From Oceanobacillus zhaokaii (GTDB taxonomy: Bacteria > Bacillota > Bacilli > Bacillales > Amphibacillaceae), in assembly GCF_003352005.1 (NCBI RefSeq), contig NZ_CP024848.1, positions 1,249,001 through 1,313,000 on the forward strand: DNA of 64,000 bases, in the 5' to 3' direction. Under the pieces are notes generated by a model. It did not search any database and was not told the origin of the DNA. It was given only the letters and a program-made list of their open reading frames with translations. The position numbers were made by a program, and so were the translations under genes. Numbering within the stretch: the stretch's first letter is position 1; every line of letters begins with the position of its first letter. This document shows, piece after piece, positions 1-9,341 of this stretch.

Positions 1-239
1 TGTCCAGAAATAGGCATCTTTTTTAATGTGAAATATTAGCTTTTACTTATTGTGTGTCTTGCAGGAAGAGACTGCCTAAGATAAAATGAGCTTGTTAATA
101 GAAAAATTACAATTTAAAGTGAGTTAGAAGTAAACAAAATTTTAAATGGAAAAGTTAGGAGTATAGCGCAAATATCATACATAAAACATTGTAGAAGCTG
201 TCATTTCTAAGAGATTAATATAACAGGAGAAGTTCAGTC

Positions 240-695
240 ATGATTATTGAAAAGCTTAAATCAACAGAAGCACCGCCAATGGAATTGCTTCTATCAGCGG
301 ATCCGTCACGCGAACTTGTAGAGAAATATTTAGCATCTGGAGAATGTTTCATTGCAAAGAGGCAAGATGAGATTATCGCAGTTTATATTTTATTGTCAAT
401 AAAATCAACTGTTACTGAAATAATGAATATTGCTGTGGCAAAAAAAGAGCAAGGAAAAGGGATTGGAAAGGAATTAATCAAGCATGCCATTGAATATGCT
501 AGAAAGCAAGGGTATGCTGCCATTGAAGTAGGTACAGGAAATTCAAGTCTCGGCCAACTCGCGCTCTATCAAAAGTGTGGATTTCGTATCAACGGAATTG
601 AATATGATTTCTTTACAAGAAATTATGAAGAGGAAATTATTGAAAATGGGATTATTTGCCGGGACATGATTCGATTAGAGCGGAAGCTGACATGA
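240..695 (+). CDS. GNAT family N-acetyltransferase, YvbK-like
   Basis: A 151-residue single-domain GNAT protein. The acetyl-CoA binding region is visible as KKEQGKGIGKELIKHA around residues 68-83, followed by the typical C-terminal signature LALYQKCGFR around 106-115. From memory it resembles B. subtilis YvbK over its length, including the conserved tail EEEIIENGI. The family moves an acetyl group from acetyl-CoA to an amine; the substrate of YvbK-type members is not known. A good ribosome binding site (AGGAGA) lies just before the ATG. Upstream 239 bases hold no gene that I can see. The next gene follows after 44 bases on the same strand. Confidence 0.85.
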   Translation: MIIEKLKSTEAPPMELLLSADPSRELVEKYLASGECFIAKRQDEIIAVYILLSIKSTVTEIMNIAVAKKEQGKGIGKELIKHAIEYARKQGYAAIEVGTGNSSLGQLALYQKCGFRINGIEYDFFTRNYEEEIIENGIICRDMIRLERKLT

Positions 696-739
696 TGTAA
701 CTGAATTGGAGTAAATCAATAGATTGGGGGCGAAATAAA

Positions 740-1018
740 ATGGAGAACGAGGAAAAATATTTAAGAGCGAAGAAACGTGTGCAAAATCTAAAAGAATTTT
801 ATCAACATTTGCTTTCCTATGTTTTAGTGAATACCATGCTATTTATCATTAATATGGTTACCGATCCAAGTTATTGGTGGTTTATCTTTCCGCTCATGGG
901 GTGGGGAATTGGACTAATCGCGCATGCTTTCTCCGTTTATTCTGATGGATTCATGGGCGCAGACTGGGAGGAAAGAAAAATAAAGGAATATATGGAGAAG
1001 GATAGGCGAGACGAATAA
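740..1018 (+). CDS. 2TM domain membrane protein
   Basis: A 92-residue protein with two hydrophobic segments (about residues 24-40 and 46-66) flanked by a basic N-terminus and a charged C-terminal tail ending in KIKEYMEKDRR. The pattern (FYQH.L.YVLVN, then WGIGLIAHAF, then DWEERKIKEYM) matches the 2TM domain family, which is also found fused to histidine kinases. Function of the stand-alone protein is unknown; it should sit in the cytoplasmic membrane. The GGGGGCG ribosome binding site is directly upstream of the ATG. It may be co-transcribed with the acetyltransferase before it. Confidence 0.8.
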   Translation: MENEEKYLRAKKRVQNLKEFYQHLLSYVLVNTMLFIINMVTDPSYWWFIFPLMGWGIGLIAHAFSVYSDGFMGADWEERKIKEYMEKDRRDE

Positions 1019-1083
1019 GTTTTATAATAATAGTGTGTGCTTTTTAGAAAGGGACAATGACTTAGGTTACCGTTCTATTCGAT

Positions 1084-1575
1084 TTGCCGCTGAGAATAGG
1101 ACATTTTGCTTCCAAGGATTTCCAATTACCACCACTATCCATGAAAAATGAGGGGATTGGTTTAATGCCTATCAGTCATTCTTTATGTGAGCAGTTTGCT
1201 GCCATTATACAAGGAAAAGGATCAATGAATAACGGGGTTTGCTCCGTTTCATTATCGCGGCAGTTTCATGCTACTATCCAAGGGAAATCGAGTATCTCTA
1301 TTGTACCCGTAGACGTTTTATTTGAATCTCTGGACAGTAATGGAAACGCACTAAACCTTGCTGAAATCGCTATTCTCCAAGAAGAAATACCGTCATTTAT
1401 GCATGCTGTAGTTCAACAAGGAATTATTGTCAGTGCATTACATAATCATTGGTTATATACCTCCCCGCTGATAATGTACATCCATCTTCAATCTGTTGAG
1501 CCACCTTTAAATTTCGCAAAGAAGATTGCGTATGCTTTCACCTTTTTGAAAAGTCCTCCCATTGCTAAAAAGTGA
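1084..1575 (+). CDS. DUF1259 domain protein
   Basis: A 163-residue protein whose segment from about residue 36 to 155 has the DUF1259 (LpqO/LppY-type) pattern: EQFAAIIQGKG, then a central NLAEIAILQEEIPSF, then the hallmark VSALHNHWLYTSPLIMYIH. No signal peptide is visible, so it is probably cytoplasmic, unlike the actinobacterial lipoproteins. Function is unknown. The open frame begins with TTG at 1084; an internal ATG at codon 20 or 29 is also possible, and the upstream ribosome binding site is weak, so the start is uncertain. A hairpin terminator lies 78 bases downstream. Confidence 0.7.
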   Translation: MPLRIGHFASKDFQLPPLSMKNEGIGLMPISHSLCEQFAAIIQGKGSMNNGVCSVSLSRQFHATIQGKSSISIVPVDVLFESLDSNGNALNLAEIAILQEEIPSFMHAVVQQGIIVSALHNHWLYTSPLIMYIHLQSVEPPLNFAKKIAYAFTFLKSPPIAKK

Positions 1576-1652
1576 GAAATCAACCTTAACTAACAAACCA
1601 ATTATGTGGATTCATAGATTGTCATAAAGCTTTTAAAAAAGGCTACCTTATT

Positions 1653-1684
1653 GCACTGCATTTATGCGGTGCTATTGTTTTTCT
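1653..1684 (+). terminator. Intrinsic terminator after the DUF1259 gene
   Basis: A 9-bp stem (GCACTGCAT / ATGCGGTGC, one G-U pair) with a two-base loop is followed by TATTGTTTTT. Confidence 0.6.
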
Positions 1685-1968
1685 AAAAAGTAACAAAGTT
1701 TAGCAAAGAATCGACTAGATTATCGCAGTTACTATTTTAGAAAACACTTATATAAAGATTCTCATAATTCCTCATTAAGAATGATCGCTTGTTCTATTTT
1801 AAATTCTTCAATATTCGCTCGCCTATTTATTAGAAAATTAATGAATCTTTGAAATTCTGCCGATGGAATTATGATAAAATAACAAGGAGTGAGGTTTCGT
1901 GATTTTACATACTGTAGTATCGGAACAGGTGGAAGAGAGAACCGCCAACATAGGGTAGGGGGAAGGAC
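1685..1968. other. Intergenic stretch, nothing firm
   Basis: AT-rich spacer. The only item of note is a 19-codon frame at 1899-1958 (GTG start, preceded by AAGGAGTGAG) that ends 10 bases before the Nudix gene. It could be a translated leader or a chance frame. Confidence 0.4.
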
Positions 1969-2463
1969 ATGATGTATAAATACACCATTTGTTTCATTAA
2001 AAGAGGAAATGAAATATTACTATTGAATCGTGAGAAAGCGAGCTGGATGGGAAGATGGAATGGTGTTGGTGGTAAGATAGAATTGGGTGAATCACCATTG
2101 GAATGCATCTTACGTGAAATTAAGGAAGAAACAGGGATTGAAGTAGCTAAAGTGGCATATAAAGGCACGGTTACATGGATTGAAAACAATGTTTCTCAAG
2201 GTGGCATGTATGCGTATGTTGCAGAAGTAGCTGAAACTTATCAATATCCTACGCCATTGAAAACAGCGGAAGGGATATTAGATTGGAAGAAAATTGACTG
2301 GATATTGCATCCTGAAAATGAAGGTATCGCAAATTTGAAGTATTATTTACATACAATGTTAGAAGACGATCGTACATATGAACATCAATTTGTTTATGAT
2401 TCAGATAGGGTTCTTGATTTTGCAGCAATTCCTCAGGAGGAAGAGGCTGCAATCGGCAAATAA
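1969..2463 (+). CDS. Nudix hydrolase (8-oxo-dGTP diphosphatase-like)
   Basis: A 164-residue protein with a complete Nudix box at residues 35-57 (G, five residues, E, then REIKEETGI), which binds the metal and cuts nucleoside diphosphates linked to another group. The N-terminal strand and the WNGVGGKIELGE segment fit MutT/YjhB-like pyrophosphohydrolases, so nucleotide-pool cleaning is the likeliest role; substrate cannot be set from sequence. GGGGGAAGGA precedes two consecutive ATGs (1969 and 1972); either may be used. The double-GNAT gene begins 16 bases after the stop, suggesting one transcript. Confidence 0.85.
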   Translation: MMYKYTICFIKRGNEILLLNREKASWMGRWNGVGGKIELGESPLECILREIKEETGIEVAKVAYKGTVTWIENNVSQGGMYAYVAEVAETYQYPTPLKTAEGILDWKKIDWILHPENEGIANLKYYLHTMLEDDRTYEHQFVYDSDRVLDFAAIPQEEEAAIGK

Positions 2464-2479
2464 AAAGAGGGGGTCAGGG

Positions 2480-3316
2480 ATGTTAACAAATAAACAATTA
2501 ATAGAATTAGAATCTCTCCAATCTATCTGTGAGACAGGTAATAATTATGAATTAAAACTAAATTGGGACATGCTAAGAACAAGAGAGGGAACTGAAGTAA
2601 ATGATTTCTTTCACTATGAAAATGGTGTGCTTGTCGGATTTTTAGGTCTCTATGTTTTTGGAAACAAAGCAGAAATATGTGGAATGGTGCATCCACAGTT
2701 CCAGAGAAAAGGAATCTTTACGAATCTATTATCGAAAGCAATTCAAGTTTGTGTGGAACGACAATATGAGGAAATATTATTGAATGCTCCTGCAAACTCT
2801 AATACGGGCAAGAAATTTCTATACTCAATAACATGCAATTATGCTTTTACAGAATATCAGATGAAATGGCTTGAAACCGAATTAATAGAAGATAAGGATA
2901 TTCGAATAAGGCCCTCAGTGTCTGCAGCTGATCTTCAGTTGGAAATACAGCTGGATGTGAGCTGTTTTGGATTTTCGGGAGCAGAGGCAGTCGATTATAA
3001 CAATCGGATAAGACGGGAGAACGATCAACAATTTAATATAATTGAATTTGCTGGAGAAGCTGTTGGGAAAATACGTGTCTCCCATGAAGGAAATGATGCT
3101 TGGATATATGGATTTGCTGTTTTACCAGAACATCAAGGCATTGGAATTGGCAGAAAAGCTTTGAAGAAAATAGTACTGGAAGAGCATAAACGGGGAAATA
3201 GTATTTTCCTTGAAGTTGAGGCAACAAACGCTCATGCGTTAAAGCTCTATGAATCAAGTGGTTTTCAATCATTCCATGCACAGGATTATTATCGGTATTA
3301 CCGAAATAATAAATGA
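2480..3316 (+). CDS. Tandem GNAT acetyltransferase (two GNAT domains)
   Basis: A 278-residue protein with two acetyltransferase halves. The first carries GMVHPQFQRKGIFTNLLSKA at about residues 68-87. The second carries VLPEHQGIGIGRKALKKI at about 214-231 and the closing NAHALKLYESSGF at about 254-266. The start used is the ATG at 2480, directly after AGAGGGGGTCAGGG; the open frame extends 34 codons further upstream but overlaps the Nudix gene and has no ribosome binding site there. In such duplicated GNATs usually only one half is catalytic; the C-terminal half here looks the more canonical. Substrate unknown. Confidence 0.8.
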   Translation: MLTNKQLIELESLQSICETGNNYELKLNWDMLRTREGTEVNDFFHYENGVLVGFLGLYVFGNKAEICGMVHPQFQRKGIFTNLLSKAIQVCVERQYEEILLNAPANSNTGKKFLYSITCNYAFTEYQMKWLETELIEDKDIRIRPSVSAADLQLEIQLDVSCFGFSGAEAVDYNNRIRRENDQQFNIIEFAGEAVGKIRVSHEGNDAWIYGFAVLPEHQGIGIGRKALKKIVLEEHKRGNSIFLEVEATNAHALKLYESSGFQSFHAQDYYRYYRNNK

Positions 3317-3351
3317 AAATAGCGTAGAAACTACTTGAAAGGATATGACCA

Positions 3352-3645
3352 ATGCCAAATTGTCAAAAGTGCGGCCAGCATTGGAGCTGGTTGCAAACAT
3401 TGAAAGTGAATTTTAAATTTGATGGAATGGAATGTCAAAATTGTTGTGAAAAACAATATGTCACTTCTAAATCCAAGAAAAAATTAAACCGGATATCCTA
3501 TCTGCCAGTTATATTAATTCTATTGCTCTTATTTGATTTGTCTCTGCAAATCACAATTGGAATTATTATAGCAGTGTCCATCCTACTGATCGGATTATAT
3601 CCATTTCTAATAAAGTTAACTAGCGAAGATGAGGGAGTTTTTTAG
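3352..3645 (+). CDS. CXXC-20-CXXC zinc-ribbon membrane protein
   Basis: A 97-residue protein with CQKC near the N-terminus and CQNC exactly 20 residues later, the defining spacing of the CXXC-20-CXXC family (TIGR04104 type), followed by two hydrophobic helices at about residues 49-64 and 66-86. The zinc ribbon should be cytoplasmic and the rest membrane-embedded. Function unknown. A decayed relative lies at 30795-31068 in this window. The kinase-like gene that follows starts 22 bases downstream. Confidence 0.8.
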   Translation: MPNCQKCGQHWSWLQTLKVNFKFDGMECQNCCEKQYVTSKSKKKLNRISYLPVILILLLLFDLSLQITIGIIIAVSILLIGLYPFLIKLTSEDEGVF

Positions 3646-3667
3646 GAAGTATAAAGTGGGGGATAAA

Positions 3668-4591
3668 ATGAGCGGCAAAGAAATATTAAATCGTTTTGGT
3701 TTTCAAACAGATGAGGAGCCGATAAGTATCTATCCGTTTTCTCCTGTCTATAAAGTAAAGGGAGAAATGCAAGATTTCATTGTTAAGCGAACGCAAAATC
3801 CGGTTCGGAAAGTGATGGAATATGTTACGATGCTAAAAAGAAACAGAATAAATGTAGTAACACCTGTACCATTAAAAACTGTTAATCCACAAATAATTGG
3901 CAATGAAACGTATGTGACTTATCCATTCATCGATGGGACTGCATACACTGGTGAAGATGAAGAAATCATTGAGGCAGGAAGACTTTTAGGAAAAATCCAT
4001 TATCTTTCGCCAGCAGAAAACTTATATAACTTAGCAGCGTATGATGTATTTGATTTCACTGTAGAAGAAGTAGTGGAAAGTATTCAGAAAATTAAAAGGC
4101 ACACGGAGAGATTTCATGTTAATATCGACATAAAGAGACTAAAGGAAAAGTTGATGCAGACCGTTTCGCAACAAGAAGCATTGAAAAATTGCGGGTTGCC
4201 ACTTGTAGCGACGCCACATGATTATAAAGCAAATAACTTAATCTATACGCCTAAGCCATATTTGATTGATCCAGACAACGCAGCATTGATTCCACGAATA
4301 TTTGATTTAGCACTTGCTTTACTTTTATTTCATAATGAGATTGCGACCGGACCAGATAGAGTATTTACTTTGAAGGAATGGCAGACTTTTTTATCGGGAT
4401 ACAAGGAATACATAAGTATTTCAGAACTAGAACTTTCGAATTGGCAGAGGGCTGTTGAACACGTCTTTTTAGATGAAGTTATGTGGCTAATGGCTGAAGT
4501 AGAAGAAGACTGGTCTAATCTTGCGCAGCGAAATCTTTTTGCTAGCTTGGTTGAGTTGGTTTTGGATAACTCATGTTACAAGCTTGATTAA
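3668..4591 (+). CDS. Aminoglycoside phosphotransferase (APH)-family kinase
   Basis: A 307-residue protein of the APH/choline-kinase fold. The Brenner-type catalytic loop reads HDYKANN (catalytic Asp about residue 185, metal-binding Asn about 190), and the second metal site is LIDPDNA (Asp about 201). The N-lobe has FIVKRTQ, which may supply the ATP-binding Lys. Members phosphorylate small molecules; this one could act on a metabolite and need not confer drug resistance. The chosen ATG at 3668 follows GTGGGGG; the open frame extends 13 codons upstream into the preceding gene, without a ribosome binding site. Confidence 0.75.
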   Translation: MSGKEILNRFGFQTDEEPISIYPFSPVYKVKGEMQDFIVKRTQNPVRKVMEYVTMLKRNRINVVTPVPLKTVNPQIIGNETYVTYPFIDGTAYTGEDEEIIEAGRLLGKIHYLSPAENLYNLAAYDVFDFTVEEVVESIQKIKRHTERFHVNIDIKRLKEKLMQTVSQQEALKNCGLPLVATPHDYKANNLIYTPKPYLIDPDNAALIPRIFDLALALLLFHNEIATGPDRVFTLKEWQTFLSGYKEYISISELELSNWQRAVEHVFLDEVMWLMAEVEEDWSNLAQRNLFASLVELVLDNSCYKLD

Positions 4592-4618
4592 TGAATAAGT
4601 TTAAAAGGGGCAGAGAAA

Positions 4619-4819
4619 ATGAAAAAAAGAAATATGCTTATCGCAATCATAGCCTGTATTGCAATTTTAGCTATAGGTGGGATAAGAATCATACAAATCG
4701 AAAGAAATTACCAAGCAAACCAATTGATATTAGAGGATTGCATTAATAATTATGGTACTGTGACAATTGAGCAGAAGTATTTTTGGTCACTAACATCAGC
4801 TGCTTGCGAGGAAAATTAA
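4619..4819 (+). CDS. Small secreted or membrane-anchored protein, unknown
   Basis: A 66-residue protein with a basic start (MKKRN) and one hydrophobic segment (residues 5-23) that could be a signal peptide or anchor, then a short extracellular part with two cysteines (DCINN and AACEEN) that might form a disulfide. The ribosome binding site AAAAGGGG precedes the ATG by a good distance. Similar tiny proteins of unknown function occur in Bacillaceae. Its stop codon sits inside a bidirectional terminator shared with the convergent gene. Confidence 0.6.
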   Translation: MKKRNMLIAIIACIAILAIGGIRIIQIERNYQANQLILEDCINNYGTVTIEQKYFWSLTSAACEEN

Positions 4820-4851
4820 AGGGATTTTATACTGAACTGGTCCCTTTAATT
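4814..4851. terminator. Bidirectional terminator between convergent genes
   Basis: A perfect 11-bp inverted repeat, AATTAAAGGGA / TCCCTTTAATT, with a 16-base loop. It overlaps the stop codons of the genes on both strands and is flanked by A and T tracts on both sides. Confidence 0.7.
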
Positions 4852-5379
4852 TTCCAATATTATTTCCCCTTCCCCTTTAGGTACCTCAAAACTTTGGATG
4901 AAAGAGGTTAAAATTTCCTCAGTAATAGGAAAGGCAGCATTTGCATCAAAACGTTGATTCCTTATCTTTAGTCGTTCACGCAAATCATTAGAATCGACTT
5001 TCAAATAAATAAGTTTCCATTTTCCTCCCGCGGTCTCAATAAGTTGTTTACATTCATCCCTTTCTGACCGTCTCCAAAAACTGGAGTCTATCACTATCTT
5101 TTGCTCATCTTTAATTAACTTTACAAGTTTATCTCGCAATCTTACATGTGCCACGTCCAAATATTCCCTATATTTTCCAACTGGATAATCAACTCCATAA
5201 CGACCATTAGTAGACCAGACCTCTTCATCAATAGAAAGACGTTGAAATCCTTCTTTTTCTAACATTTGAGAGAAGGTGGTTTTACCAGAGCCAGCTATGC
5301 CGCACATCATTACTACTAAAGGTATGAAACCATCATAATCCCAATAAATTATGTCTTCTATTATCTTTTTTTCAAACAT
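4846..5379 (-). CDS. P-loop kinase (AAA/zeta-toxin-like ATP-binding protein)
   Basis: A 177-residue nucleotide-binding protein. The Walker A motif GIAGSGKTT lies at about residues 27-34, followed by LSIDEEVW and, further on, VIDSSFWRRSERDE, the arrangement seen in small kinases related to polynucleotide or gluconate kinase and zeta toxins. The substrate cannot be assigned. The open frame extends 17 codons further upstream, but GGGAGTGAG lies right before the ATG at 5379, so that start is chosen. It converges on the small gene at 4619 and stands alone on its strand. Confidence 0.65.
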   Translation of the reverse strand: MFEKKIIEDIIYWDYDGFIPLVVMMCGIAGSGKTTFSQMLEKEGFQRLSIDEEVWSTNGRYGVDYPVGKYREYLDVAHVRLRDKLVKLIKDEQKIVIDSSFWRRSERDECKQLIETAGGKWKLIYLKVDSNDLRERLKIRNQRFDANAAFPITEEILTSFIQSFEVPKGEGEIILEN

Positions 5380-5698
5380 CGATTTACTCACTCCCAAGAC
5401 ACTATTCGCATAATTATATAAGCTATTCATTGCTTTGCGATAATATACCTTTAAATTAAGCCCGATTTATTTTAAGATAAAATCTAACCATTTCTTTTGT
5501 GAGTAAATGAATATTAGTTATCCCACTATCTAAACAAGAATTTTCCCTAAATAGGTAGGAAACCTTACAAACGAATCTATTTTGTGAATAGGATCAATTT
5601 GAATTACATTTTTGCTATTTTTTTAGGGATTGTTGATGTATAAACAGAATAAACTGATATACTTAGGATAAAGACAATGATATCACTGGAGGAAGAAT

Positions 5699-7372
5699 AT
5701 GAGCTTAACAGATATTGAAATTGCCCAACAAGTGAAAATGAAACCAATCGGAGAGATTGCGGAGAAAGCAGGGATCGCTGAAAAGGATCTCGAGCTTTAT
5801 GGAAACTATAAAGCAAAAATTAATTATAATGTTATGGACAAGCTAAAGGATAAGCAAAATGGGAAATTAATTCTAGTTACAGCTATCTCTCCTACACCTG
5901 CAGGAGAAGGAAAGACAACGACCGTTGTTGGACTCGGGGATGCATTACAAAGGATTGGTAAGAATGCTTTTATTGCACTTAGAGAGCCATCACTTGGCCC
6001 GGTATTTGGAGTAAAAGGTGGAGCAGCTGGTGGTGGTTATGCACAGGTTGTACCGATGGAAGATATTAATTTACATTTTACTGGTGACTTCCATGCAATC
6101 GGAGCGGCTAATAATCTACTGGCAGCAATGATTGATAACCATATCCATCAAGGAAATCAATTACATATCGATACACGGAAAATAACTTGGAAACGGGTTG
6201 TTGATATGAATGATCGACAATTACGTTTTATTGTCAATGGGTTAAACGGAAAGATAAACGGTGTTCCACGTGAGGATGGATTTGATATTACCGTCGCATC
6301 GGAAATTATGGCGGTTCTTTGTTTATCAAATAGCATTTCGGAAATGAAGGAAAAGCTCAAAAATATTATCATTGGTTACACTACGGAGGATGAGCCCGTT
6401 ACAGCAGGACAATTACATGCACATGGAGCAATGGCAGCTTTATTAAAGGATGCACTTAAGCCTAATCTCGTACAAACACTTGAACATACACCAGCTTTAA
6501 TTCATGGTGGTCCTTTTGCGAATATTGCTCATGGCTGCAACAGTATTATGGCGACAAAATTAGCCTTAAAATACGCAGATTATGTTGTAACCGAAGCTGG
6601 ATTTGGTGCAGACCTCGGCGCGGAGAAATTTATGGATATTAAATGTCGTATAGCAGATTTACAGCCGGATGCAGTCGTTGTTGTTGCAACGGTTCGTGCA
6701 TTAAAGATGCATGGTGGCGTAGCAAAAACAGAACTAAATCATGAGAACTTAGCGGCACTTGAGACTGGCCTGCCGAATCTGCTGAAGCATTTAGAAAATG
6801 TGCAAGAAGTCTTTGGCATGCCGGCAGTTGTTGCGATAAATAAATTCCCAACAGACAGTGATGCGGAATTGAACTTAGTAAAAGAAAAATGTGAGGCCTT
6901 AGGTGTAAAAGTTGTACTTTCAGATGTATGGGCAAATGGCGGAGCTGGGGGAGAGGACCTTGCTAGAGAAGTTGTCCGCTTAGCGAATACAGTAAATAAC
7001 TTCCGATTTGCATATGACTTAGAGGATTCCATCACAGAAAAATTGGAGAAAATCGTAAAGAAAGTATATGGTGGCATTGGGATTGAATTATCGAAGTCAG
7101 CACAGAAGGAGATTAACCGACTAGAAACCTTAGGATTTGGTAATTTACCTATTTGTATGGCAAAAACCCAGTACTCTTTATCTGATGATCCAACGAAATT
7201 AGGACGACCTGAAGGGTTTAATGTAACGATTAAAGATATCAAAGTTTCAGCAGGAGCTGGATTTATAGTTGCTCTAACAGGGACTATTATGACGATGCCA
7301 GGACTTCCGAAGAAACCTGCAGCTGAAAATATTGATGTAGATGAAAATGGGCAAATTCAAGGATTATTCTAA
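5699..7372 (+). CDS. fhs: Formate--tetrahydrofolate ligase
   Basis: Makes 10-formyl-THF from formate, THF and ATP, feeding one-carbon units to purines and formyl-Met. The 557-residue length is normal for the family. The P-loop [10 protein letters not shown] is at residues 65-74, and the conserved [20 protein letters not shown] follows at about 99-118. Ribosome binding site GGAGGAAG is five bases from the ATG. The 269-base upstream spacer is AT-rich and may hold a promoter (TTGATG near 5630 with GATATACT downstream, non-ideal spacing). First gene of a folate operon with folC, folE and 5-formyl-THF cyclo-ligase. Confidence 0.97.
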   Translation: MSLTDIEIAQQVKMKPIGEIAEKAGIAEKDLELYGNYKAKINYNVMDKLKDKQNGKLILVTAISPTPAGEGKTTTVVGLGDALQRIGKNAFIALREPSLGPVFGVKGGAAGGGYAQVVPMEDINLHFTGDFHAIGAANNLLAAMIDNHIHQGNQLHIDTRKITWKRVVDMNDRQLRFIVNGLNGKINGVPREDGFDITVASEIMAVLCLSNSISEMKEKLKNIIIGYTTEDEPVTAGQLHAHGAMAALLKDALKPNLVQTLEHTPALIHGGPFANIAHGCNSIMATKLALKYADYVVTEAGFGADLGAEKFMDIKCRIADLQPDAVVVVATVRALKMHGGVAKTELNHENLAALETGLPNLLKHLENVQEVFGMPAVVAINKFPTDSDAELNLVKEKCEALGVKVVLSDVWANGGAGGEDLAREVVRLANTVNNFRFAYDLEDSITEKLEKIVKKVYGGIGIELSKSAQKEINRLETLGFGNLPICMAKTQYSLSDDPTKLGRPEGFNVTIKDIKVSAGAGFIVALTGTIMTMPGLPKKPAAENIDVDENGQIQGLF

Positions 7373-7439
7373 ATCGAAAATTAGAATATCTTCATGGATG
7401 TCCAACAAATGAGAACGATGTTAAGGAGTTATGTTTTTC

Positions 7440-8711
7440 ATGAATTATGAAGAAGCACTCGCCTTTATCCATGGCGAGCAATATAAAGGTATGAAACTAG
7501 GTCTGGATAATATTACGAAGCTGATGGATTTATTAGGGAATCCACAAAAAGAATTGAAGTTTGTTCATATTGCTGGAACCAATGGAAAGGGATCAATTGC
7601 CTCTTTTATAAATCAGATTTTAATCAAAGCTGGGTATAAGACAGGGTTATTTACCTCCCCATATTTAGAACGATTTAATGAACGAATTAAAATTAATAAT
7701 CATGATATCGCCGATGAACAATTAAGCAATATTACGGCTGAAATAAAAGATAAAATCAATGAAATGGAAGACAAGCCAACGGAATTTGAGATAGTAACTG
7801 CAATTGCGTTTCAATATTTTTATGAGCAGCAATGTGATGTAGTAGTGCTTGAGGTTGGATTAGGGGGAAGATTTGATTCTACTAACGTAATTGAGAATCC
7901 ACTTCTTTCAATCATTACTTCTATCGGGCTCGATCATCAAGCCTTTTTAGGAAATACATTAGCAGAAATCGCATTTGAAAAAGCAGGTATCATTAAGAAA
8001 AATAGCCAGGCTATGCTGTATCCGCAGACGGGAGAAGTTGAAGAGGTAATTCACCGTATTGCTGCAGAGAGAAATAGTACTGTGAACAAGGCAGATTTTT
8101 CTAAGCTGAAGCGAATAACCAATAGTATAGAGGGTCAGGTCTTTCATTACAAAGGGTATCAAGATTTACGAATTTCTTTGCTTGGTGAACATCAACTGAA
8201 AAACGTTGCAATTGCGATTGAGGCTATTGAGATTTTAAGGGATTCAGGCTTATCGATACGTGAAGATGATTTAAGAGAGGGCTTGGCTGAAACGAGATGG
8301 CCAGGGCGATTTGAAATTATTAGCCACAATCCATTCTTTGTTATTGATGGTGCGCATAATCAAGACGGAATCCATGCGCTGGTAACGAATATAAAGCAGC
8401 TTTTTACTGGAAGGAAGATCATTGGGATCCTTGGAATACTAAAGGACAAAGATTATCAGCAGATGATTGAGGAAGTGAGCCCTGTCATTGACCAATTTAT
8501 TACGGTTACACCAGATAATCCAAGAGCAATTCCAGCGGACGAGCTTGCATCATACTTAACAAAACATCATATTGCAGCAGTTGCTGCGGAGAGCTACGAA
8601 GCGGCAATCAAGCTTGCATATAACGAAATAGAAGAAAATGATGTCATTTGTGCATTTGGTTCACTCTATTACATTGGAGAAATTAGGCGAGTTGTACAAC
8701 AGGGGCATTAA
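7440..8711 (+). CDS. folC: Folylpolyglutamate synthase / dihydrofolate synthase
   Basis: Mur-ligase-fold enzyme of 423 residues that adds glutamate to folates (and possibly to dihydropteroate). The ATP-binding GTNGKGS is at residues 46-52, followed by FTSPYLERFNERI and later LEVGLGGRFDSTNV, all typical of FolC. The ATG at 7440 is preferred because AAGGAG at about 7421 is 11 bases before it; an in-frame ATG at 7431 would sit only two bases from the Shine-Dalgarno sequence. It lies 67 bases after fhs and 23 before folE, consistent with one transcript. Confidence 0.93.
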   Translation: MNYEEALAFIHGEQYKGMKLGLDNITKLMDLLGNPQKELKFVHIAGTNGKGSIASFINQILIKAGYKTGLFTSPYLERFNERIKINNHDIADEQLSNITAEIKDKINEMEDKPTEFEIVTAIAFQYFYEQQCDVVVLEVGLGGRFDSTNVIENPLLSIITSIGLDHQAFLGNTLAEIAFEKAGIIKKNSQAMLYPQTGEVEEVIHRIAAERNSTVNKADFSKLKRITNSIEGQVFHYKGYQDLRISLLGEHQLKNVAIAIEAIEILRDSGLSIREDDLREGLAETRWPGRFEIISHNPFFVIDGAHNQDGIHALVTNIKQLFTGRKIIGILGILKDKDYQQMIEEVSPVIDQFITVTPDNPRAIPADELASYLTKHHIAAVAAESYEAAIKLAYNEIEENDVICAFGSLYYIGEIRRVVQQGH

Positions 8712-8734
8712 TCAAACAGTAGGAGAAGAGCAAT

Positions 8735-9292
8735 ATGGATAAGAAAAAGATGGAAGAAGCAGTTAGAATGATATTAGAAGCAATCGGCGAAGATCCAGAC
8801 CGACAAGGATTGCTTGATACGCCTGCAAGGGTTGCAAAAATGTATGAGGAAGTATTTTCAGGATTAAAGAAGGACCCGGCAGAACATTGCAAAACCGTAT
8901 TTGAAGAGGAGCATGATGAGGTTGTACTTGTTAAAGATATTCAATTTTCATCCATGTGTGAACATCATTTAGTACCGTTTTTCGGTGTTGCTCATATTGC
9001 ATATATCCCAAAAAATGGGCGCGTAATAGGACTAAGTAAATTAGCGAGGATTGTTGATGATTTCAGTAAACGGCCACAGCTGCAGGAAAGAATTACAACT
9101 TCTGTTGCTGAACTATTAATGGAAGAGCTAAATCCTATTGGCGTGATGGTTGTACTGGAGGCCGAGCATATGTGTATGACAATTCGTGGTGTGAAAAAGC
9201 AAGGAGCGAAAACTGTAACAAGCGCAGTCCGGGGAGAGTTCAGAACGAATAGTAAATCCAGAAACGAAGTATTATCATTGATTAAGTTTTAA
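8735..9292 (+). CDS. folE: GTP cyclohydrolase I (FolE1)
   Basis: First enzyme of tetrahydrofolate synthesis: GTP to 7,8-dihydroneopterin triphosphate. The 185-residue protein has the zinc and catalytic residues of the type I enzyme: CEHH at residues 75-78 and HMCMTIRGV with Cys at about 147. The N-terminal [20 protein letters not shown] is also diagnostic. The ribosome binding site is TAGGAGAAG. In B. subtilis the equivalent gene (mtrA) lies elsewhere; here it is placed with other folate genes, which fits a coordinated one-carbon operon. Confidence 0.96.
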   Translation: MDKKKMEEAVRMILEAIGEDPDRQGLLDTPARVAKMYEEVFSGLKKDPAEHCKTVFEEEHDEVVLVKDIQFSSMCEHHLVPFFGVAHIAYIPKNGRVIGLSKLARIVDDFSKRPQLQERITTSVAELLMEELNPIGVMVVLEAEHMCMTIRGVKKQGAKTVTSAVRGEFRTNSKSRNEVLSLIKF

Positions 9293-9341
9293 AAGGAAGT
9301 CGATTTTCAAACGATAAGAACTACAGTGGAGGGTGGACGCA

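Noticed and set aside
1899..1958. 19-codon frame with AAGGAGTG ahead of the Nudix gene
   Set aside because: Too short to support as a gene; may be a leader peptide, noted with the spacer.
6739..7242. 167-codon minus-strand frame inside fhs
   Set aside because: Shadow of the fhs coding sequence; low-complexity composition typical of antisense frames.
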